Origin: Methanosarcinaceae archaeon
GTDB taxonomy: Archaea; Halobacteriota; Methanosarcinia; Methanosarcinales; Methanosarcinaceae
Assembly (NCBI GenBank): GCA_020793555.1
Contig: DQIO01000238.1
Span: 1 to 9,004, forward strand
DNA length: 9,004 nt
Reading direction: 5' to 3'
Shown: piece by piece, positions 1 through 6,998 of the stretch
Layout: every line of letters begins with the position of its first letter
How positions within the stretch are numbered: the first letter of the stretch is position 1
Notes under the pieces: generated by a model
Told to the model about the DNA's origin: nothing
Databases searched by the model: none
Seen by the model: the letters and a program-made list of their open reading frames with translations, nothing else
Made by a program: the position numbers and the translations under genes

Positions 1-382
1 TGATGCTCCGTTTTCTTTAGTTTAGGTCAATTGCTGTGACTTTCTTTTTAGCATCGGCACCCGCATGTACGTATAATTTGCCCGCGGGTGTTCCTAAGTC
101 GGTGCGCTGACGGCACTGTGTAGAAAACGATCGGTGATTTTGGAGTCTAATTTCATATGACCTATGCCCCTCATAATAGACACTTGATAGTTGACTCGAC
201 ACTAGCTTGTCACCAAAACAGCATTGGTGATGACAGTGTCCCTCAAAATCTCGAAAGAATATTATCAACTTTTAATCGTCAAATTCAAACACAGATTTAT
301 AATGAGATACAGCGAGACTATTCTTTCCCCCGTATAATATGTCGAACACTGTCAGAACTCTTTAACCCAAATTTGACAGTTG
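1..382. other. Intergenic region with stem-loops, no supported gene
   Basis: I see no convincing gene here. The open frames on both strands (17-268 minus, 157-447 plus) lack a recognisable domain, and the plus one runs into the symporter gene in antisense. The stretch does hold perfect inverted repeats: CACCCGC 58-64 with GCGGGTG 84-90 (19-nt loop), and CACCAA 211-216 with TTGGTG 224-229 (7-nt loop). It also holds TGACAGT at 231-237, ACTGTCA at 348-354 and TTTGACAGT at 372-380, related to the motif array near 6100-6630. It could be decayed coding or mobile DNA, or a structured RNA. Nothing in the sequence decides between these. Confidence 0.5.
348..380. repeat. Inverted repeat just past symporter stop, contains TTTGACAGT
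   Basis: ACTGTCA (348-354) and TGACAGT (374-380) are perfect 7-bp arms around a 19-nt loop, starting 3 nt beyond the symporter stop codon in the minus direction. The right arm is part of TTTGACAGT (372-380), the same 9-mer found in the array at 6098-6627. It could be a transcript-end hairpin or a binding-site pair. There is no adjacent T-run of note on the minus strand, so a terminator role is weak. Confidence 0.4.
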
Positions 383-2305
383 TCACTCTGCACTCGGGAG
401 TGTCATCAGCACTCCCATGTCCTCAAGTATACCAGCGATCTCCTTAAACGCAAGGAACAGCACTTTTCGCTGGCTATCAACTGATTCGACCCTTGGCTCG
501 GAAGCGAACCATATCTCTTTTTCAGTGCTTCCTCGTGTGATCGAAACGCATGAAAGCATATCTGCCTGTGTCAGCCTATAGATTGAATCTTCACCGGTCG
601 GTGTAACCCATGCAGGATGCATTGATTTCAAATTACCAATGAACTTTGTCCAGTTGACTGTTGCAGATGCCTCAAGGTTTAAATGCAGATGTGCACGCTC
701 ACCTGTTGTCTTTTCATCAAGGTTTTCAAGGAACTTTGCATATTCCTTGCTAGACACATCGACTTCCTGTTCATCCTTTTGTGTGAGTTTCTCTGCAACA
801 TCACTGAAGAATGGTGCAAGGTTTACATCGCCTGAAGGTTTTGTTGCAAAGGACACTCCAAAGAATGCGATTCCACTTAACAACATTCCCACAATGACCC
901 CGTGATTCATGAGGATGGGGTGTATAGTTTCAAGATAATAAGGTTCCATTGGCGCAGTCTTTATAAGATCCACAGCAATGAACCCGATCTGGACAACTGC
1001 TCCGACCACAAGTCCTGCAAGTGCACCTTCCTTTGTTGCACGCTTCCAATAGATTCCACCCATAATCGGGAAGAAATATGATGCGCTTGCGATAAAGGTC
1101 GCTATGTGAATTGCCTCAAGGATCCCGTCAATTAAGAAAGAACCGATTGTTGCACCTGCAACAACGATCAGTATACTGACCCTGTTGACCACAAGCATTT
1201 CTTTCATTGTAGCATCCGGTTTTATGTATCTTTGATAGATATCACGGGAAAGACATGATCCGCCTGATGTTGCGAAAGTATCGGCACATGACATCGCTGC
1301 TGCTGCAAGACCAATAGCACTGAGTGCGACAATGATCGGTGGGAAGTTACTTACTATGAATACCAAAAGCGCAGGTTCAGCCTGCGCCATTCCCATTGGG
1401 AAACCGGCTGCTGCAATATCGGGATAAATAGCGTTGAGTCCAATCGCGATCACGGCACATGCTGCAAATACGATTGCAACCAACAGTGAACCAAGAATCA
1501 TTCCAAATCGTGCGGACTTTGCATCTTTTGCAGCCCAGACTCTCTGCCATGGGTCCTGTTCTGTCATCCACCCGGGAACAATTGCAAATATGAATATGAG
1601 TACCATAGGAAGTCCGATTATGAACGGATTCCACCATGTACCCGGCACATCGCTGAACAGTTGGGATACGGAAATTTCTGCCATGTCAACTCCACCCGAT
1701 GTTGCAGCACTCACTGCAAGAGCAGCCATTACAAGTGCAAAGACTGACAGGAATGCGAATTGGACGACATCAGTCCACACAACGGCAGATAATCCACCAA
1801 GAGTCACATATACCGATACGGCAATTGCGACTATAAGTGCTGCATGAATTGGATCTACACCATAGAATACTGACAGGACAAATGCAAATCCCTTGATATC
1901 AGCCACTGCAAAGAGTATCATCACAATGGTGATGATAAACGCAACAGGAGCGCGTATTGCGCTGCTGTACCTCATTTCAAGAAGTTCCGGCTGTGTGACG
2001 GAGGGCAGGTTCTTTATCCTGCCAACAAGAAGTGCAATTATCAACAGGGCGGCAATGTTCGGGAAAACAAATCCCCAGATCGAGCCCATTCCAAGCAACA
2101 TGTAAAAACCAATAACTGCAAGGAGTGCTCCTGCCGTAAGCCAGGATGCTGCGGCTGAAAATCCAATGCCAATAGCACCAACTTCCCTGCCTGCGAGCCA
2201 GAAATCAGTAACAGATTTCTGTTTTTTCGAAAAATACAATCCAATTGTCACAAGTCCCAATAAATAGACTGCAAGCAATATCAAAAATGTTTGATAACCA
2301 TCCAT
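383..2305 (-). CDS. Sodium:solute symporter (SSS family) with soluble C-terminal extension
   Basis: This 640-residue membrane protein should use the Na+ gradient to import a small organic solute; the substrate cannot be read from the sequence. SSS family marks are visible: the GGLSAVVWTD..Q motif (residues 170-182), EQDPWQR..AAK (249-260) and a Ser/Thr-rich helix (AAAMSCADTFATSGGS, about 335-350) followed by LSRDIY, where family structures place part of the Na2 site. Roughly 13 hydrophobic segments span residues 3-485. Residues about 490-640 form a hydrophilic tail beyond the usual end of the transporter core, possibly regulatory; I do not recognise its fold. The start is supported by AGAGGT six nt before ATG. 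The gene is divergent from the wtp operon and may share regulation with it. A 7-bp perfect hairpin (396-402/410-416) lies within the last codons. Confidence 0.9.
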   Translation of the reverse strand: MDGYQTFLILLAVYLLGLVTIGLYFSKKQKSVTDFWLAGREVGAIGIGFSAAASWLTAGALLAVIGFYMLLGMGSIWGFVFPNIAALLIIALLVGRIKNLPSVTQPELLEMRYSSAIRAPVAFIITIVMILFAVADIKGFAFVLSVFYGVDPIHAALIVAIAVSVYVTLGGLSAVVWTDVVQFAFLSVFALVMAALAVSAATSGGVDMAEISVSQLFSDVPGTWWNPFIIGLPMVLIFIFAIVPGWMTEQDPWQRVWAAKDAKSARFGMILGSLLVAIVFAACAVIAIGLNAIYPDIAAAGFPMGMAQAEPALLVFIVSNFPPIIVALSAIGLAAAAMSCADTFATSGGSCLSRDIYQRYIKPDATMKEMLVVNRVSILIVVAGATIGSFLIDGILEAIHIATFIASASYFFPIMGGIYWKRATKEGALAGLVVGAVVQIGFIAVDLIKTAPMEPYYLETIHPILMNHGVIVGMLLSGIAFFGVSFATKPSGDVNLAPFFSDVAEKLTQKDEQEVDVSSKEYAKFLENLDEKTTGERAHLHLNLEASATVNWTKFIGNLKSMHPAWVTPTGEDSIYRLTQADMLSCVSITRGSTEKEIWFASEPRVESVDSQRKVLFLAFKEIAGILEDMGVLMTLPSAE

Positions 2306-2309
2306 AAGT

Positions 2310-2316
2310 ATTACCT
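2310..2316 (-). promoter_or_regulatory. Shine-Dalgarno of the symporter gene
   Basis: Reading the minus strand, AGAGGT stands about six nt upstream of the ATG at 2305. It supports that start over any internal methionine. Confidence 0.55.
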
Positions 2317-2364
2317 CTTATAACCTCTGTCATACCATAAAGAATATTCAATAACTGTATATTT

Positions 2365-2376
2365 GTTTTATAAAAC
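2365..2376 (-). promoter_or_regulatory. TATA box candidate for the symporter gene
   Basis: GTTTTATAAAAC is a perfect 12-bp palindrome with an archaeal TATA core (TTTATAAA). Read leftward, a transcript would start near 2344, giving a leader of about 40 nt before the ATG at 2305. Because it is symmetrical it could also bind a regulator or fire in the other direction. No purine-rich BRE is obvious beside it. Confidence 0.45.
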
Positions 2377-2398
2377 TTAAAGTGCCCTTTAGAATCTC

Positions 2399-3544
<1,146 letters not shown>

Positions 3545-3558
3545 GAGGGAATAACAAT

Positions 3559-3567
3559 ATGGAGTAA
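3559..3567 (+). other. Two-codon minimal ORF ahead of wtpB
   Basis: ATG GAG TAA lies just before the wtpB start (TAAT then ATG at 3569). GAGGG at 3545-3549 sits at ribosome-binding distance from this mini-ORF rather than from wtpB. The GGAG inside it (3561-3564) is only 4 nt from the wtpB ATG. It may be chance, or a reinitiation device setting wtpB output. Confidence 0.3.
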
Positions 3568-3568
3568 T

Positions 3569-4399
3569 ATGGGAATCTTAATAAAGCAAAAACCAGCGAA
3601 CATCAAAAGGGCTGACCCCCTGATGTTGTTATTTTACATTTTGTCTCTGGTTTTGTTGCTTTTTGTTTTTGTGGTTATTGCCAATATGATAATCGGTCAG
3701 GTATTGACCGACTTTTCCGGACTTCTGGATGCAGCATCGAGTAAACCTGTTTTAAAATCTATATTCCTCTCATTGTATGCAGGATTTCTTGCAACAATGA
3801 TCTCTTTGTTACTGGGCGTACCTACGGCATACATTCTTGCAAGAAATAATTTTATAGGAAAACGTTTTGTTGAAAGCATGCTCGATGTCCCGGTGGTAAT
3901 TCCACATACGGTAGCAGGTATTGCATTGCTTACCGTGTTTGGTTCTAACGGACTTATCGGTGCTCCGCTAGAGCCTTATATACAGTTCAGGGACGCCATG
4001 CCCGGAATTGTTGTTGCCATGCTGTTCGTATCTGCACCATACCTGACGAATTCTGCACGCGAGGGATTTAAAAATGTGGATCCTAAACTGGAGAACGTCG
4101 CACGCTCACTTGGAGCACCTTTTTGGAAAACATTTGCAATTGTCACACTCCCACTTGCATCCCGCCATCTTTTGATCGGTTCTATCATGTGCTGGGCGCG
4201 GGCTATCAGCGAATTTGGTGCTGTCGTGATGATCGCATATTATCCAATGATCGGACCGACCCTGATCTATGACAGGTATTTATCACAGGGTCTCACGGCA
4301 TCTCGTCCGATTGCTGTTTTACTTATATTGGTAACTCTTGTGATATTCCTTGCAGTAAGAATATTGTCAGCTGGATGGCGTGTGTATGATAAGGATTAA
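3569..4399 (+). CDS. wtpB: Tungstate/molybdate ABC transporter permease WtpB
   Basis: This 276-residue inner subunit forms the membrane channel for the oxyanion delivered by WtpA. About six hydrophobic segments are visible (near 18-42, 64-90, 104-126, 145-160, 201-223 and 247-268). The cytoplasmic EAA loop that docks on the ATPase is clear at 165-197 (EGFKNVDPKLENVARSLGA, then FWKTFAIVTLPLA). The following WARAISEFGAVVMIAYYP is typical of ModB/WtpB proteins. Length and architecture are normal. It starts 24 nt after wtpA; its stop overlaps the wtpC start by 14 nt, consistent with translational coupling. The start at 3569 has GGAG close by, within a two-codon ORF. Confidence 0.93.
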   Translation: MGILIKQKPANIKRADPLMLLFYILSLVLLLFVFVVIANMIIGQVLTDFSGLLDAASSKPVLKSIFLSLYAGFLATMISLLLGVPTAYILARNNFIGKRFVESMLDVPVVIPHTVAGIALLTVFGSNGLIGAPLEPYIQFRDAMPGIVVAMLFVSAPYLTNSAREGFKNVDPKLENVARSLGAPFWKTFAIVTLPLASRHLLIGSIMCWARAISEFGAVVMIAYYPMIGPTLIYDRYLSQGLTASRPIAVLLILVTLVIFLAVRILSAGWRVYDKD

Positions 4400-5435
4400 A
4401 GAATTGCACCGGATCTGGAAAGAGTTCAAGCTTGCAGGAATCAACCTTGAAATTGCAGATGGTGAGTATTTCGTAATACTAGGTCCAACCGGTGCCGGAA
4501 AAACGCTTCTATTGGAACTCATTGCAGGATTTTACCGACCGGATGGCGGAGATATATACATCGGCGACAAAAATGTCACAGGACTACCTCCTGAAAAACG
4601 CAATATCGGTTTTTTGTATCAGGACTACTCTCTTTTTCCGCATATGAATGCGGAAAAGAATATTGAATTCGGGATGCGTATGAGAGGAGTTAAGAATCGT
4701 GACACGGTTAAAAAGATTGCAGGATATCTCAATATTGGGCATTTGTTGCATAGGTACTCACAGACACTTTCCGGGGGTGAACAACAACGGGTTGCACTTG
4801 CAAGGGTGCTTGTTATCGATCCGGATGTTCTGCTTTTGGATGAACCCCTGAGTGCACTTGACCCTGGAACGCAGGATGCGACTCGAAAGATCCTGAAAAG
4901 CATTCACAGTGATTCAAATCTCACGGTTATCCATGTAACCCACGATCAGACAGAAGCAAGAATACTTGCAGACCGGGTTGCAGTTATGATGGATGGCAGG
5001 ATCGTGCAGGTAGGTACGCCGGACGAGGTGTTTGACAAGCCTGTTAATGATGAGGTCGCTCATTTTGTTGGTGTTGAAAATGTGTTGAAGGGAGAAGTCA
5101 TTGAAAGCAGCAATGGGGTTTGTGTGCTCGATATCGGAGGCAAGGTGCTTGAAGCCGTGTCGGAATGCGCGACAGGGGATACGGTTTACGCTTGTCTGCG
5201 CCCTGAAAATGTGACTTTGAGTAAAACCGGAGTCAACAGCAGTGCAAGGAATTCATTTAAAGGCAGTTTGCTTGAAGTTGAGCGGATGGGTGCTCTTGTG
5301 AGGGCAAAGGTGGATATGGATGGCAGTTTTTTGTTGAACGCATTTGTGACCAACCAGTCGGCAGATGAGTTGGGGCTTACGTGCGGAGAAACTGTGGTCG
5401 TTTCGTTTAAGGCATCTGCGGTTCATGTGGTTTGA
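4386..5435 (+). CDS. wtpC: Tungstate/molybdate ABC transporter ATPase WtpC with Mop/TOBE domain
   Basis: This is the cytoplasmic ATPase that powers WtpB. All ABC motifs are intact (numbered from ATG 4386): Walker A GPTGAGKT (33-40), Q-loop YQD (78-80), signature LSGGEQQR (128-135), Walker B VLLLDEP (148-154), D-loop SALD and switch His in HVTHD (183-187). After residue about 220 a TOBE/Mop-type region follows (VGVENVLKGEVI..., then ARNSFKGSLLEVERMGALVRAKV...). In related archaeal ModBC importers this domain binds oxyanion and inhibits transport; I infer the same here. A GTG at 4380 opens the same frame, but ATG 4386, with GGATGG upstream, is the better start. The overlap with wtpB is 14 nt. 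Confidence 0.93.
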   Translation: MIRIKELHRIWKEFKLAGINLEIADGEYFVILGPTGAGKTLLLELIAGFYRPDGGDIYIGDKNVTGLPPEKRNIGFLYQDYSLFPHMNAEKNIEFGMRMRGVKNRDTVKKIAGYLNIGHLLHRYSQTLSGGEQQRVALARVLVIDPDVLLLDEPLSALDPGTQDATRKILKSIHSDSNLTVIHVTHDQTEARILADRVAVMMDGRIVQVGTPDEVFDKPVNDEVAHFVGVENVLKGEVIESSNGVCVLDIGGKVLEAVSECATGDTVYACLRPENVTLSKTGVNSSARNSFKGSLLEVERMGALVRAKVDMDGSFLLNAFVTNQSADELGLTCGETVVVSFKASAVHVV

Positions 5436-5465
5436 TATAAGTTGTGATGGATTTATTATGGAATT

Positions 5466-6005
5466 ATGAATATGAAAACTAAAACAAAATTGTGGCTGAC
5501 AGAGGATGGCAAACAATTGATCGGGGAAGGCAAGGCAGCACTTCTGGAATCCATAGACGAAGAAAGGTCATTGAACAAAGCAAGCAAGAAACTGAATATC
5601 TCATACAAACATGCATGGAATATGCTAAAGAGCATGCAGGAAAGGGCAGGGCAGGACGTTGTTACAACTGTTCGCGGTGGTAAGGATCAGGGGACGTTCC
5701 TGACTGATTATGGGAGGGAATTGCTTGCTGAGTATGAGTCCCAGAAGAATATAATCCATGAAACCGTTGACGATGAAACGTTCTGGGAAGGAGTTGGACT
5801 GAAGATAACAGCACGCAACCAAATGAGTGGAAAGGTTGTTGGGGTCGAGAAAGGCGATGTTATTTCCAAAGTGAAGGTCTTGATCGAGCCAACTGTTGTG
5901 ACATCGGTTATTACAAGTGAAGCTGTGGATAAGTTGGAGATTAAGGAGGGGGATGAGGTGTTTGCTATTGTTAAGTCCACGGAAGTAATGATCGGGAAGA
6001 AGTAG
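5466..6005 (+). CDS. ModE-like transcriptional regulator, winged helix plus single Mop domain
   Basis: This 179-residue cytoplasmic protein is likely the oxyanion-responsive regulator of the operon. Residues about 8-90 match the ModE/LysR-type winged helix: a helix-turn-helix at 34-57 (RSLNKASKKLNISYKHAWNMLKSM) and a wing at 67-87 (TTVRGGKDQGTFLTDYGRELL). Residues 112-178 form one Mop domain (LKITARNQMSGKVVGVEKGDVIS..., then ITSEAVDKLEIKEGDEVFAIVK). E. coli ModE has two Mop domains in tandem, so this is the short form and probably needs oligomerisation to build full binding sites. It starts 30 nt after wtpC with no separate promoter visible, so it is likely cotranscribed. The start could be ATG 5466 or 5472; the ribosome site is weak. 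The inverted repeat at the wtpA promoter is its most likely target. Confidence 0.85.
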   Translation: MNMKTKTKLWLTEDGKQLIGEGKAALLESIDEERSLNKASKKLNISYKHAWNMLKSMQERAGQDVVTTVRGGKDQGTFLTDYGRELLAEYESQKNIIHETVDDETFWEGVGLKITARNQMSGKVVGVEKGDVISKVKVLIEPTVVTSVITSEAVDKLEIKEGDEVFAIVKSTEVMIGKK

Positions 6006-6035
6006 TGGGATTAAGTTAAAGACGATGCATCAGCA

Positions 6036-6049
6036 CGCCGCAAGCGGCG
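6036..6049 (+). terminator. Possible hairpin after the wtp operon
   Basis: CGCCG (6036-6040) and CGGCG (6045-6049) form a GC-rich stem with a CAAG loop, 31 nt after the regulator stop. No T-run follows directly on the plus strand. Transcript ending more likely occurs at downstream T-rich DNA. Confidence 0.3.
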
Positions 6050-6131
6050 GATTGACTCGGCATTAAAAAGACCCCTACAAATACGATTTATCCTAAGTTT
6101 GACAGTTTCATTTTTAATCAACTGAATGTCT

Positions 6132-6142
6132 ACTTTTTTTTG
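6132..6142 (+). terminator. T-rich tract, possible archaeal terminator
   Basis: A run of eight T (ACTTTTTTTTG) lies about 130 nt after the wtp operon, with more T-rich stretches to 6172. Archaeal transcription commonly ends in such tracts. It lies inside the TTTGACAGT array, so it may just reflect local composition. Confidence 0.3.
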
Positions 6143-6367
6143 TATTCACAAGAATCTCGATATTTCTTTTTTCTCTTCACCAATTGACAGTTCCTTCACC
6201 TTTGCTCACCTTCATTTTTCATAATTTTTATCCACTTTTACCTATGTCTATTTGACAGTATCAGACTTGTCTTTAGAACGCGTTTTTTCTGATTATTATC
6301 CATTTTTGGAACGGACAATTTGACAGTCCTACCATATCTTTTAACAACGGCTCATAATTCGACTTTA

Positions 6368-6381
6368 GCTTGTTTTCAAGC
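6368..6381. repeat. Small perfect hairpin within the motif array
   Basis: GCTTG (6368-6372) and CAAGC (6377-6381) flank a TTTT loop between the fourth and fifth direct motifs. It is short and may be chance. Confidence 0.3.
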
Positions 6382-6431
6382 AGAAAATATCCAAAAAACA
6401 CATGATGGAATTTGACAGTTGGACGGTATTT

Positions 6432-6512
6432 CGGCAAAAATAAGGCGAAAAAGTACATTTACTCCAATTTTGATGCCATAAATACACTGATCTTACGGCA
6501 AAAAATGGCCAA
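6432..6512. repeat. Pair of CGGCAAAAA-type direct repeats
   Basis: CGGCAAAAATAAGGCGAA (6432-6449) and CGGCAAAAAATGGCCAA (6496-6512) are near copies 64 bp apart. They lie in the central part of the element, between the last direct and the first inverted TTTGACAGT. This is a second repeat class inside the same interval. Confidence 0.4.
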
Positions 6513-6631
6513 TTAGCGCAATTTCGTACAAAAAAATTAAACTGTCAAATAGGTTTTCCTGACAAAAATACTAAAATTATACCTAAAAAGAAGATATCCT
6601 CTTCATGAAAGAGTCAAAACTGTCAAAGTTA

Positions 6632-6992
6632 GGTTACCACATAATCATACTGCGCGCCGTTTGAGTTGACCACATCGACCAACTCAGGCAGGGCAGTCTG
6701 TGATTTGTCCCTGATCTCCTGTATTGCTACGATGTCAATAGGTGCGGATGATCTTTCCAAGTACGTCCATAACTTCTGGCTTGTCTGCTTTGCTGACTCC
6801 GAATACCTGGATGTTGAACGCGCCTATGCGGAGTAGGTCGTTGTTATTGGTTTTGTCAATTGTGTCCGTCCGGTTGTGTGGGAGCATTGGTGGTTTGTAC
6901 TATTGATGATGCTGTCATGTCCGGCGCGTTTCCGTTGCGAGCACAGCCATCAGAACAAGGTGTGTGCAAAAGTGGATTGCAGGTATTTTCAG
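6632..6992 (-). pseudogene. Decayed endonuclease/exonuclease/phosphatase (DNase I-like) gene, N-terminal fragment
   Basis: Reading leftward, one frame from 6887 gives ...NNNDLLRIGAFNIQVFGVSKADKP... and VMDVLGKIIRTY, then a stop at 6735-6737. Shifting frame by one base near 6737 restores IDIVAIQEIRDKSQTALPELVDVVN, then SNGAQYDYVV, ending at 6632. This is the N-terminal core of the Mg-dependent EEP/DNase I fold: the (A)FNIQ strand and the catalytic Glu of AIQEIRD are present. The phosphodiesterase active-site His/Asp regions that follow are gone. Upstream, LVLMAVLAT then, in another frame, CAG-like residues suggest a lost lipoprotein signal starting near 6992; that part is less sure. At least two frameshifts and a 3' truncation make it nonfunctional. 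The break is at the edge of the TTTGACAGT element. Confidence 0.75.
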
Positions 6993-6998
6993 GGGTGA

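Larger units (their letters stand above)
6098..6627. repeat. Array of seven TTTGACAGT motifs, five direct and two inverted
   Basis: Direct copies start at 6098, 6183 (ATTGACAGT), 6251, 6319 and 6411; inverted copies (ACTGTCAAA) are at 6541-6549 and 6619-6627. Start-to-start distances are 85, 68, 68 and 92 for the direct set. TATCCA stands 22, 22 and 23 bp before the copies at 6251, 6319 and 6411, with TATTTC 22 bp before 6183. The DNA between copies differs. An eighth copy is at 372-380. All lie outside genes. This resembles a set of protein-binding sites, as at the ends of some transposons. Its role is unknown to me. Confidence 0.75.
6091..6635. mobile_element. Putative gene-less element bounded by inverted TTTGACAGT ends
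   Basis: The left edge (TCCTAAGTTTGACAGTTT, 6091-6108) and the right edge read on the other strand (ACCTAACTTTGACAGTTT, 6618-6635) pair as imperfect terminal inverted repeats, 18 of 20 when extended by a base at each end. About 510 bp of AT-rich DNA without a gene lies between. The right edge coincides with the point where a DNase I-like pseudogene stops being recognisable. A MITE-like or otherwise non-autonomous element fits. I could not find a clear target-site duplication, and the other half of the disrupted gene is not on the left side, so simple insertion is not shown. Confidence 0.35.

Noticed and set aside
17..268. Small minus-strand ORF of 83 residues
   Set aside because: No recognisable domain, no ribosome site, Cys/His/Arg-rich composition typical of random frames, and it spans several stem-loops.
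157..447. Plus-strand ORF of 96 residues
   Set aside because: No known domain, and its last third is antisense to the symporter C-terminus.
6251..6290. Bacterial promoter, because TTGACA matches a -35 box
   Set aside because: No TATAAT follows at 17 bp in the copies, the copies lie between convergent genes, and the other genes look archaeal with TATA boxes.
6098..6627. CRISPR array, suggested by regular 68-bp spacing
   Set aside because: The conserved unit is only 9 bp, orientation reverses within the array, and spacing varies from 68 to 92. No cas gene or leader is in the window.
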